In this document: in pieces, positions 1-9,473 of the stretch
Numbering within the stretch: the stretch's first letter is position 1
Layout: every line of letters starts with the position of its first letter
Assembly (NCBI GenBank): GCA_035310015.1
Contig: DATGEO010000142.1
Coordinates: 1 to 12,549, forward strand
DNA from: DATGEO01 sp035310015
GTDB lineage: Bacteria > Chloroflexota > Dormibacteria > Dormibacterales > Dormibacteraceae
Reading direction: 5' to 3'
Length of the DNA: 12,549 bases
Program-made: the position numbers and the translations under genes
Notes under the pieces: generated by a model
Told to the model about the DNA's origin: nothing
Databases searched by the model: none
What the model saw: only the letters and a program-made list of their open reading frames with translations

Positions 1-1
1 G

Positions 2-2460
<2,459 letters not shown>

Positions 2461-2485
<25 letters not shown>

Positions 2486-2949
2486 CCCTCACCATCGGCC
2501 CGGGGAAGATCGCCTTCGTCGTGGTGGCGGCGCTGGTCTTCATCGCCGACCGCGTGACCAAGAGCCTGGTTTCCGACAATGTGCCGTACGGCACCGAGCT
2601 CGCCGCCATCGACCACCTGGTGTGGATCACCAACATCCACAACTCAGGGGCGGCCTTCGGTCTCGCGCCCGCGCTGGCGCTCGTCTTCCTCGTGGCCTCG
2701 ATCGCCGTCTCGGTCGGGCTCGTCGTCTACGTCGCGACCCACCGCAACCACCTGCTCGTCGACGCCGTCCTCGGGCTCATCCTCGGCGGCACGATCGGCA
2801 ACGGCTTCGACCGCGTGATGTACGGCACCGTGACCGACTTCATCGCCACGCACTGGTGGCCGGTGTTCAACGTGGCCGACTCGGCGGTCAGCATCGGGGT
2901 GGTGCTGCTGGTCCTGGGGTACCTGATACGGAAGCCCCGCGCCGCCTGA
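2461..2949 (+). CDS. lspA: Lipoprotein signal peptidase (signal peptidase II)
   Basis: Inner-membrane aspartyl protease that removes the signal peptide from diacylglyceryl-modified prolipoproteins. The protein has 162 residues, the usual size, with four hydrophobic segments (about 17-34, 68-92, 98-115 and 138-156). Family motifs are present: D30 with TK (DRVTK), NSGAAFG at 61-67, GGTIGNGFDR at 109-118 with catalytic D117, and FNVADS at 136-141 with catalytic D140. The GTG start at 2461 is chosen because AAGGAG lies 7 nt upstream; it overlaps ileS by 25 bp in another frame. The ileS-lspA-rluD order is common in bacteria. A lipoprotein gene that would supply a substrate begins at 12385. Confidence 0.96.
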
Positions 2950-3827
2950 CGGCGGAGGCGCCGTCGCCTCGGGTCGACCGCTTCCTCGCCGAGCACGTCG
3001 AAGGCCTTACCCGCTCCGCCGCGCAGCGGCTCATCAGGGAGGGACGCGTGGCGCTCAACGGCGCGACGCCGCGGGCCTCCGACCATGTGGGCGCGGGCGA
3101 CGTCGTCGAGTTCCAGCCGCCGCCGCGGCGGCCCGGCGCGGCTTCCGCCGAGCCCATCGCACTGCGGGTCGCCTACGAGGACGAGGACCTGGTGGTCATC
3201 GACAAGCCCGCGGGCATGGTCGTCCACCCGGCGCCCGGCCATCACTCGGGCACGCTGGTCAACGCGCTCCTCGGGCTAGGCGGCACGTGGTCGACCGCCG
3301 GAGGGGAGGAGCGGCCTGGCATCGTGCACCGTCTCGACAAAGGCACGAGCGGGCTCATCGTCGCGGCCCGCAACGACCTCGCCCACCGCTCGCTCGCGGC
3401 GCAGCTCAGCGACCGCACGCTGAGCCGCACCTACCTGGCCATCGTTCGCGGCTCGGTCCGTTCGGATGCGGGCGAGCTCGAAGGCGCCATCGGCCGCCAC
3501 CCGAAAGAGCGCAAGCGCATGGCCATCGTCGCGTCGGGCCGCTTCGCGCGCACGCGCTACGAGGTCGTCGAGCGCAAACGCACGCATACACTGCTGCGCT
3601 GTGACCTGGACACGGGGCGCACGCACCAGATCCGCGTTCATCTCGCGGCGCTCGGCCATCCGATCGCCGGCGACGCGGAGTACGGTGGTCGCAAAGCTGG
3701 CGAGCCGCCCCGGCCGATGCTGCACGCCTGGAGGCTCCGGCTGCGCCACCCCCGCACGCGAGTGGAGATGAGCTTCGAGGCGCCGCCGCCCGCGGATTTC
3801 GAGGCCTACTGGGCGTCGCTTTCGTGA
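2946..3827 (+). CDS. rluD: Large-subunit rRNA pseudouridine synthase, RluD family
   Basis: RluA/RluD-type pseudouridine synthase that isomerises uridines in 23S rRNA, probably in the helix 69 loop if it is a true RluD. An N-terminal S4 RNA-binding domain (RVDRFLAEH to GRVALNG, about 9-39) is followed by the catalytic domain. That domain has DLVVIDKPAGMVVHP (81-95), the active-site block HRLDKGTSGL with D131 (codon 3336-3338), and RTHQIRVHLA (225-234). The length from the chosen start is 293 aa, slightly below the usual 300-325. No ATG, GTG or TTG lies just before the S4 domain. The CTG at 2946 overlaps the lspA stop as CTGA, the same 4-bp geometry as the GTGA junction with gmk. The next GTG upstream would add about 30 out-of-family residues read inside lspA. 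The family is secure, the start is inferred, and RluD versus another RluA-family member is not settled by motifs alone. Confidence 0.9.
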   Translation: MTAEAPSPRVDRFLAEHVEGLTRSAAQRLIREGRVALNGATPRASDHVGAGDVVEFQPPPRRPGAASAEPIALRVAYEDEDLVVIDKPAGMVVHPAPGHHSGTLVNALLGLGGTWSTAGGEERPGIVHRLDKGTSGLIVAARNDLAHRSLAAQLSDRTLSRTYLAIVRGSVRSDAGELEGAIGRHPKERKRMAIVASGRFARTRYEVVERKRTHTLLRCDLDTGRTHQIRVHLAALGHPIAGDAEYGGRKAGEPPRPMLHAWRLRLRHPRTRVEMSFEAPPPADFEAYWASLS

Positions 3828-4396
3828 GCCGGCCGGGCCGCGCCTTCGTCATCTCCGGGCCGTCCGGCGTCGGCAAGGACGCCGTGATCGAGAAGCTGGT
3901 CGAGGCCGACCCCAACCTCGAGCGGTCGGTTTCCTTCACCACGCGGCGTCCGCGCGCGATGGAGAAGGACGGCGTCGACTATTCCTTCGTGAGCCGCGAA
4001 GACTTCCAGCGCCTGATCGACTCCGGTGAGCTGCTCGAGCACGCGACGTATGACGGCAACCTCTACGGCACCTCCGCCCGTCGCGTCGAGCGCCTCCGTT
4101 CCGCCGGCCACGACGTCATCCTCAAGATCGACGTCAAGGGCGCCGAGCAGGTGCGCGAGAAGCTGCCGCAGGCCACCTACATCTTTCTCGCGCCGCCGTC
4201 CATGCAAGAGCTCCTCCGGCGCACCACGCAGCGCCAGACCGAGAGCGCCGAGGACCGTTCCGCGCGGCAGATGATCGCCGAGACCGAGATGAAGTACGCG
4301 TCGCAGTACGACCACGTCGTCGTCAACGACGACCTCGACAAGGCGGTGCGGGACGTGCTCGACATCATCCGCGGCGTCCGCGCGCGTAAAACTTAG
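3824..4396 (+). CDS. gmk: Guanylate kinase
   Basis: Cytosolic kinase converting GMP and ATP to GDP and ADP, needed for GTP and dGTP supply. The 190 residues match the family's usual length of about 200. Seen: the P-loop GPSGVGKD at 12-19; the GMP-binding SFTTRRPR and DGVDYSFV blocks; ELLEHATYDGNLYGTS; the DVILKIDVKGAEQV segment; and a lid-like RRTTQRQTESAEDRSAR stretch. The GTG start at 3824 shares GTGA with the rluD stop, and no Shine-Dalgarno site precedes it, so translation is probably coupled to rluD. The gap to coaBC is only 9 bp; the rpoZ gene that often sits here in other bacteria is absent. Confidence 0.97.
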   Translation: MSRPGRAFVISGPSGVGKDAVIEKLVEADPNLERSVSFTTRRPRAMEKDGVDYSFVSREDFQRLIDSGELLEHATYDGNLYGTSARRVERLRSAGHDVILKIDVKGAEQVREKLPQATYIFLAPPSMQELLRRTTQRQTESAEDRSARQMIAETEMKYASQYDHVVVNDDLDKAVRDVLDIIRGVRARKT

Positions 4397-4405
4397 AGCG
4401 CTCCA

Positions 4406-5635
4406 ATGCCCCTGGACCCAACCCCGATACCGCCCGAGCTGCGCGGCGCGCGCGTGGCGATGCTCATCGCCGGCGGCGTCGCCACCTACAAGCTGGTCGA
4501 CCTGGCTTCGGCGCTGACGCAGGCCGGCTGCGAGGTTCGGGTGGCGATGACCGCGTCGGCCACGCGCTTCGTGGGACCGCCGAGCTTCGAAGGCGTCACG
4601 GGAACCCGCGTGCTGACCGCGCTGTGGGCGCAAGGCGAATCGCCCGAGCCGCACGTGGCGCTCGGCGACTGGGCGCAGGTGATCCTGCTCGCGCCGGCCA
4701 CCGCGAACGTCATCGCCCGGGCCGCGCGCGGACAGTCGGACGACGTCGTGACGGCGACCCTGCTGGCGGCGCGCTGCCCGGTGGTCGTCGCCCCGGCGAT
4801 GAACGACGCGATGTGGGCGAAGCCGGCGGTGCAGGAGAACATCACCACGCTGCGCACTCGCGGCATGGTCGTGGTGCAGCCCGCGTCGGGTCACCTCGCC
4901 AGCGGACACGTGGGCGAGGGCCGTCTCGCCGGTCCGCCCGCGATCCTGCAGGCGATGGCCAACGCGCTGCGCTCGCGCTACGACCTGGCCGGACGCCGGG
5001 TCGTGGTGACCGCCGGCGGGACGCGCGAGCCGATCGACCCGGTGCGCTACATCGGCAACTACTCGAGCGGAAAGATGGGGGAGGCGATGGCGGCCGCGGC
5101 CGCCGACCGCGGCGCGCGGGTGAGCCTGATCACGACGATCTCGCATCCGCCGCACCGCGGAGTCGACACGCGCCCGGTCGAGACCGCCGAGGACATGCTG
5201 GGCGCGCTGCGCGAGGAGATCGGGGGTGCCGACCTGCTCGTGATGGCCGCCGCCGTCGCCGACTTCCGGCCCGCGCAGCCCGCCGGCCACAAGATCCGCC
5301 GCGAGGAGACGCCGCGCCTCACGCTCGAGCTCCAGCCCGTGCCCGACCTGCTCGCGGCGCTGAGCGAAGACCCGGCGTCGAGCGGGGTGTTTCTCGTCGG
5401 CTTCGCGGCCGAGGGCAGTGAGCTGGACGCGAAAGCCGCCGACAAGGTGCGGCGCAAGGGCCTGCACGCGATCGTCGCCAACGACATCTCGCGCCACGAC
5501 ATCGGCTTCGGCAGCGACTACAACGAAGGCCTGATGCTGTTCGCGGACGGCACGCGGCACGAGCTGCCGCGGATGACCAAGCGCGAGATGGCCGACCGCA
5601 TCCTCGACCTCGTGCTCCCCAAGCTGCGCCACTAG
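4406..5635 (+). CDS. coaBC: Bifunctional CoaBC: phosphopantothenoylcysteine decarboxylase / phosphopantothenate--cysteine ligase
   Basis: Two consecutive steps of coenzyme A synthesis: ligation of cysteine to 4'-phosphopantothenate (CoaB) and flavin-dependent decarboxylation to phosphopantetheine (CoaC). The length of 409 aa is normal for the fusion. CoaC half: GGVATYK (23-29), catalytic His in EPHVAL (H83), APATANVIA, and PAMN (130-133, N133). CoaB half: TAGGTREPIDP (202-212), the GNYSSGKMG nucleotide loop (217-225), AAAVADFRPA with KIRRE (281-300), VGFAAE and ANDIS. An oddity is that the CoaC flap reads LASGHVGEGRL with S166, where the characterised family has a catalytic Cys (ACGxxGxGR). 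The 4406 ATG start has no strong ribosome binding site and follows gmk by 9 bp; priA begins 2 bp after the stop. Confidence 0.95.
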   Translation: MPLDPTPIPPELRGARVAMLIAGGVATYKLVDLASALTQAGCEVRVAMTASATRFVGPPSFEGVTGTRVLTALWAQGESPEPHVALGDWAQVILLAPATANVIARAARGQSDDVVTATLLAARCPVVVAPAMNDAMWAKPAVQENITTLRTRGMVVVQPASGHLASGHVGEGRLAGPPAILQAMANALRSRYDLAGRRVVVTAGGTREPIDPVRYIGNYSSGKMGEAMAAAAADRGARVSLITTISHPPHRGVDTRPVETAEDMLGALREEIGGADLLVMAAAVADFRPAQPAGHKIRREETPRLTLELQPVPDLLAALSEDPASSGVFLVGFAAEGSELDAKAADKVRRKGLHAIVANDISRHDIGFGSDYNEGLMLFADGTRHELPRMTKREMADRILDLVLPKLRH

Positions 5636-5637
5636 TC

Positions 5638-7623
5638 ATGCCCCTTTACGCCGAGGTGGCGGTCGAGGCGGCGCGAGCGCTCGACCGCGAGACCTACAGC
5701 TATTCCGTGCCCGAGGCTCTCGACATCGTGCCCGGGCATCGGGTGACCGTGCCGTTCGGACGGCGCACGACGTACGGCTTCGTCGTATCGCTCGGCACCG
5801 AAGAGCCGGACGTGGAAGTCAAGCCCATCACGGCCGCGAGCGCCGAGCCCATGCTGCTGCCGCACCAGGTCGAGCTGGCGCGCCTGGTCGCGGATCACTA
5901 CTGGGTGCCGCTCATCGAGTGCATCCGCGCGATGCTGCCGCCGCGCGTGCGCCGCAGCGGAGCGGCGGGCTCGGAGCCGTCCAGCCGCCAGCGCCGGCAC
6001 AGCCGGCTGCTCGACCTGGCGCTGGGCCCGCAGCCGCACCAGGACGCGCCGGTCTTGACCTCGGAGCAGGAGGCGGCGCTCGAGGTGATCGACTCCAACC
6101 CGCTGACGCTCCTGCACGGCGTCATCGCCAGCGGCAAGACCGAGGTCTACCTCGCCGCCGCCAGGCGGGCGCTTGCGCGCGAGCTGCGGGTGCTGCTGCT
6201 GGTGCCGGACATCTCGCTGACGCCGCAGCTGGTGGAGCGCGTGCGCGCGCGGCTGGACGCGCCGGTCGCGGTGCTGCACAGCCAGCTCACCGAGCTCGAG
6301 CGCGCGCAGCAGTGGTGGCGCGTTCGCCGCGGCCAGGCCGCGGTGGTTCTGGGCAGCCGGTCGGCGGTGTTCGCGCCCATTCCGCGCCTCGGCCTCATCT
6401 GCCTCGACGAGGAGGGCTCGGCCGCCTACAAGCAGGACCGCACGCCGCGCTATGAGGCGGGTTGGGTGGCGCGGCGCCTGGCGCAGGTGACGGGCGCGCG
6501 CATGGTCGCCGGCTCGGCGACGCCGAGCGTGGTCACATTTCACGAGGCGTCGACCGGCGCCTACGCGCTGGCGACCATGACCAAGCGCGTGCGCGGCAGC
6601 GATGCGGCCGTGGAGCTGATCGACATGCGCGACGAGCTGACGGCCGGCAACCGGCAGCCGCTGTCGCGGCGCCTGCTGCAGGTCGTCGACGACACGTTGC
6701 GCAACGAGGAGCAGACGATCCTCTATCTCAACCGTCGCGGCCTCGCGACCTACGTCATGTGCCGCGAGTGCGGCAAGTCGGTGCAGTGCCTGGGCTGCTC
6801 GGTGGCGCTCGTGCAGCACCAGGAACTTGATGGAATGCTGGTCTGCCACTACTGCGGCTACTCGCGGCCGATGCCCGCCGTGTGCGACTACTGCGGCAGC
6901 CGCCAGGTGCGCGCGCTGGGCATGGGGACGCAGCGGCTCGAGGGCATGGTCAAGCGCCTGTGGCCGCAGGCACGCGTGCTGCGCCTGGACAGCGACGTCG
7001 CGCGCGGACCCGACGCTTACTTCGACATCTGGGAGACGTTCAGCCGCGGCCAGGCGGACATCCTCGTCGGCACGCAGCTGGTCACGCGCGGGCTGGACCT
7101 GGCAGCGGTCACGTGCGTCGGCGTCGTCGACGCCGACCTGCCGCTGCACTTTCCCGACTACCGCTCGGCCGAGAACACGTTCTCGCTCGTGGTCCAGGTC
7201 GCCGGGCGCGCCGGGCGCGACGGCAGGCCCGCGCGCGTGGTGGTGCAGACGAGCAACCCCGAGCACTACGCGCTCCGCTGCGCGGCGACGGCCGACTACG
7301 AGGGCTTCTACACCGCCGAGCTGCCGGCGCGGAAGGCGTTCAGCTTCCCGCCGTTCGCCGAGCTGGCGGTGCTGACGCGCACCGACGCCGACGACGGCCG
7401 CGCCGCGGCCTCGGCCCGCGAGGCCGCGGAGGCCATCGCCACCGGGCTGCTCACCGAGGGCGTCGAAGGCATCCGCGTCATGGGCCCTTCGCCCGCCTTC
7501 ATCCACCGGCTGCGCGGCGAGTACCGCTGGCAGGTCACATTGAAAGGAATGGGCCTCGAACGCGCACGGCACCTGGCGCCGCGCGGCCGCGGATGGAGCT
7601 TCGACGTCGACCCGGTCACATGA
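5638..7623 (+). CDS. priA: Replication restart (primosomal) protein PriA
   Basis: 3'-5' superfamily 2 DNA helicase that recognises abandoned forks and reloads the replisome. The 661 residues are a little short of E. coli PriA (732). Order: a 3'BD domain (1-about 100); a basic Ser/Arg-rich linker (103-123); Walker A GVIASGKT (161-168); PDISLTPQL; Walker B LDEEG (256-260) followed by YKQDRTPRY; GSATPS motif III (292-297); eight Cys in four CxxC pairs (C375/378, 384/387, 403/406, 416/419), the family's two-zinc domain; motif V GTQLVTRG (478-485); motif VI QVAGRAGR (520-527); and a C-terminal domain with PSPAFIHRLRGEYRWQ. The family's DEEH is DEEG here and TGSGKT is IASGKT. Unlike actinobacterial PriA proteins that lack helicase motifs, the ATPase core is otherwise intact. 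The ATG starts 2 bp after coaBC. Confidence 0.95.
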   Translation: MPLYAEVAVEAARALDRETYSYSVPEALDIVPGHRVTVPFGRRTTYGFVVSLGTEEPDVEVKPITAASAEPMLLPHQVELARLVADHYWVPLIECIRAMLPPRVRRSGAAGSEPSSRQRRHSRLLDLALGPQPHQDAPVLTSEQEAALEVIDSNPLTLLHGVIASGKTEVYLAAARRALARELRVLLLVPDISLTPQLVERVRARLDAPVAVLHSQLTELERAQQWWRVRRGQAAVVLGSRSAVFAPIPRLGLICLDEEGSAAYKQDRTPRYEAGWVARRLAQVTGARMVAGSATPSVVTFHEASTGAYALATMTKRVRGSDAAVELIDMRDELTAGNRQPLSRRLLQVVDDTLRNEEQTILYLNRRGLATYVMCRECGKSVQCLGCSVALVQHQELDGMLVCHYCGYSRPMPAVCDYCGSRQVRALGMGTQRLEGMVKRLWPQARVLRLDSDVARGPDAYFDIWETFSRGQADILVGTQLVTRGLDLAAVTCVGVVDADLPLHFPDYRSAENTFSLVVQVAGRAGRDGRPARVVVQTSNPEHYALRCAATADYEGFYTAELPARKAFSFPPFAELAVLTRTDADDGRAAASAREAAEAIATGLLTEGVEGIRVMGPSPAFIHRLRGEYRWQVTLKGMGLERARHLAPRGRGWSFDVDPVT

Positions 7624-7626
7624 GAT

Positions 7627-7632
7627 AGGAGG
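7627..7632 (+). promoter_or_regulatory. Strong Shine-Dalgarno site of the split-barrel gene
   Basis: A full AGGAGG lies 6 nt before GTG 7639, in the 15-bp gap after priA. It is the best consensus ribosome binding site in the window and fixes the GTG start. Confidence 0.8.
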
Positions 7633-7638
7633 AGCGGA

Positions 7639-8082
7639 GTGGCGCTGCGAACGGTCGAGGAACGGAAGCGGGACGTGATGGCGGTCCTGGACGGACAGGG
7701 ACAGATGTGGCTGGCGACCGCTCGCGAGGGCCGGCCTCACGTGATCGGCGTGTCGGCGTGGTGGGACGGGGCCGACCTGGTGCTGGCCACAATCGGCACC
7801 AGCCTCACCGCCCGCAACCTGCGCGACGCCGGGGCGGGGACGCTGGTCGCCGGCACGCCCGACGACGCGGTCGTGATCGACGCGCAGCTGATCGAGTCGA
7901 TGCCGGCTCGAGATGCCGACGAGGTGGCGACCGGTTTCTCGAGCGCGATGGGCTGGGACCCGCGCGACGTGGGGGAGGGCTGGGAGCTCTTCCGGCTGCG
8001 GGCGTCCAGGATCCAGGCTTTTCGCGGCTACGACGAGGTCGAGGGCCGGGACGTCATGCGCAAGGGACGCTGGCTGGCTTAG
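7639..8082 (+). CDS. Pyridoxamine 5'-phosphate oxidase-like flavin/F420 split-barrel protein
   Basis: A 147-residue protein resembling the small single-domain members of the FMN/F420-binding split-barrel (PNPOx-like) family, common in actinobacteria and Chloroflexota. Seen: an N-terminal helix; the strand pair MWLATAREGRPHVIGVSAWW (23-42), typical of the barrel entry; DLVLATIGTS, which would sit near the cofactor phosphate; the helix TARNLRDAG (57-65); a strand LVAGTPDDAVVIDAQL; and a C-terminal WELFRLRASRIQAFRGYDE, a common ending for the family. Substrate and cofactor (FMN, F420 or haem) cannot be told from sequence. It sits 15 bp after priA and 30 bp before def, an unusual insertion in a translation and replication gene run. 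True PdxH is unlikely because the protein is far shorter. Confidence 0.75.
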   Translation: MALRTVEERKRDVMAVLDGQGQMWLATAREGRPHVIGVSAWWDGADLVLATIGTSLTARNLRDAGAGTLVAGTPDDAVVIDAQLIESMPARDADEVATGFSSAMGWDPRDVGEGWELFRLRASRIQAFRGYDEVEGRDVMRKGRWLA

Positions 8083-8099
8083 CTCGCGAGTACGCTGGG

Positions 8100-8105
8100 T
8101 AAAAT
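8100..8105 (+). promoter_or_regulatory. Candidate -10 element, leaderless promoter of def
   Basis: TAAAAT (5 of 6 to TATAAT) ends 7 nt before the GTG of def, so transcription would begin at or next to the start codon. No Shine-Dalgarno site precedes def and no TTGACA-like -35 is evident. The context TGGGTAAAATC resembles TGGGTAGAATC before ssrA. Confidence 0.5.
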
Positions 8106-8112
8106 CGCAAAC

Positions 8113-8634
8113 GTGGCCGTCCGCCCGATCCTGAACTTCGATCAACCCGTGCTGCGCGAAAAGGCGAAGAAGGTCGCCCGCGTCGACACGTCCATCCAGC
8201 GGCTCATCGACGACCTGGCCGAGACGATGCTTGCCGCCCCCGGCGCCGGCCTGGCCGCGCCCCAGATCGGCGTCCCGCTGCGCGTGTGCGTGGTCAAGGG
8301 CGACGAGAACCAGATCTGGGCGCTGGTCAACCCCGTGATCGTCAAGAGCGACGGCGTGCAGGTCGGCTACGAGGGCTGCCTGAGCTACCCCGGGTGGGTG
8401 GGCGAGGTGGCGCGCTACGAGACGGTGGTCGTGAAGGGCCGCAACCGGCGCGGCAAGGAAGTGCGCATTAAGTCGAGCGGCTTCACCGCGCGGGCGTTCC
8501 AGCACGAGCTCGACCACCTGGACGGCGTCCTGTTCATCGACCGGCTGACGAACCTCGATACGCTGCAGCGCGTCGAGGACCTGCAGGCCGAGGACCAGGA
8601 AGCCGGCGTGGCCGCCGCCGCGGCCGCGGGCTAG
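8113..8634 (+). CDS. def: Peptide deformylase
   Basis: Metalloenzyme that removes the formyl group from the N-terminal Met of nascent proteins at the ribosome exit. The length of 173 aa is normal. All three motifs are intact: GAGLAAPQ (44-51), EGCLSYPG with metal-ligand C89, and QHELDHLDG (130-138) with metal ligands H131 and H135 and catalytic E132. Motif II continues as WVGEVARYE, the GxVGxVxR form familiar from Chloroflexota and related deformylases. The C-terminus ends in an Ala-rich tail (VAAAAAAG). The GTG at 8113 gives the expected MAVRPILNFDQPVLR beginning. Fmt, which adds the group removed here, starts 14 bp downstream. Confidence 0.97.
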   Translation: MAVRPILNFDQPVLREKAKKVARVDTSIQRLIDDLAETMLAAPGAGLAAPQIGVPLRVCVVKGDENQIWALVNPVIVKSDGVQVGYEGCLSYPGWVGEVARYETVVVKGRNRRGKEVRIKSSGFTARAFQHELDHLDGVLFIDRLTNLDTLQRVEDLQAEDQEAGVAAAAAAG

Positions 8635-8648
8635 GCGGCACCACCTTC

Positions 8649-9473
8649 CTGAAGATCGTCTTCGTCGGCACGGCGGAATTTGCCGTGCCCTCGCTGCGGG
8701 CGCTGATCGACGCGCGGCATCACGTCCTGCTCGTGGTCACGCAGCCCGACCGTCCGGCCGGCCGCGGCCTGAAGGTGACCGCCCCGCCGGTGAAGACCGC
8801 GGCGCTCGAGCTCGGGCTCGACGTATTCCAGCCGGAGAAGATCCGCGAGGCGAATGCCGTCGAACGGCTTCGCGTACTGTCCCCAGATCTCCTGGTCGTC
8901 GTCGCGTACGGACAGATCCTTCCGAAGACGGTGCTTGACACAGCGCCGCTCGGCGCCGTCAACGTCCACGCCTCCCTGCTGCCGCGGTGGCGGGGCGCAG
9001 CGCCGGTGGCGCACGCGATCCTCGCGGGCGATCATGAGACGGGCGTGACGATCATGAAGATGGACGAGCACCTGGACCACGGGCCTGTGCTGGCGGCTCG
9101 CGAGGTCGCCATCGAGCCGCACGAAGACGCGACGGCGCTCACGAAGCGGCTCGCGGACGTCGGCGCGTCGCTGCTGGTCGAGACGCTGGAGCGCGTGGAT
9201 TCGATCACGCCCGCGCCCCAGGATGACGCGCGAGCAACGGTCGCGCCCCGGCTCCGGCGCGAGGACGGTGAGCTCGACTGGTCGGCGGGCGCGGACGAGA
9301 TCGACCGGCGCGTGCGGGCCTTGCAGCCGTGGCCCGGCGTGACGCTGCCGACGGCGCGCGGGCGCGTGAAGGTGCTGAGCGGCCACGTCGAAGGTGATCG
9401 CTACGTGCCGGACATGGTCCAGGTGCCGGGCCGCAAGCCCGCGCCGGCGGCGCAGGTGCTGCGCGATGCCTGA
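8649..9473 (+). CDS. fmt: Methionyl-tRNA formyltransferase
   Basis: Transfers a formyl group from 10-formyl-THF to Met-tRNA(fMet). The frame before the first standard start (GTG 8685) reads KIVFVGTAEFAVPSL, the conserved family N-terminus, so initiation is placed at CTG 8649, which gives (M)KIVFVGT. A weak AGGCGG lies 10 nt upstream. The transferase domain has QPDRPAGRG (32-40), N105 and H107 in VNVHASLLPRWRGAAP, and D143 in MDEHLDHGP, matching the catalytic Asn-His-Asp. The C-terminal tRNA-binding domain starts at LDW (209) with RALQPWPG, but runs from VKVL (240-243) almost directly into MVQVPGRKP. At 274 aa the protein is about 35 residues shorter than usual, and the missing part lies inside that domain. 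It follows def by 14 bp and overlaps smpB by 8 bp. Confidence 0.93.
   Translation: MKIVFVGTAEFAVPSLRALIDARHHVLLVVTQPDRPAGRGLKVTAPPVKTAALELGLDVFQPEKIREANAVERLRVLSPDLLVVVAYGQILPKTVLDTAPLGAVNVHASLLPRWRGAAPVAHAILAGDHETGVTIMKMDEHLDHGPVLAAREVAIEPHEDATALTKRLADVGASLLVETLERVDSITPAPQDDARATVAPRLRREDGELDWSAGADEIDRRVRALQPWPGVTLPTARGRVKVLSGHVEGDRYVPDMVQVPGRKPAPAAQVLRDA

Noticed and set aside
3806..5632. Long - strand open frame opposite gmk and coaBC
   Set aside because: Same GC-driven shadow effect; no recognisable motif, and the + strand genes are certain.
5632..8517. Very long - strand open frame (about 960 codons) opposite priA, the split-barrel gene and def
   Set aside because: It mirrors well-conserved + strand genes, its composition is Arg/His/Ala-rich low-similarity sequence, and such open antisense frames are expected at this GC content.
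9394..9465. Upstream extension of smpB from ATG 9394
   Set aside because: The extra 24 residues are Arg/Cys-rich sequence read over fmt; SmpB proteins begin a short way before the NRRAYHDYF block, as with ATG 9466.
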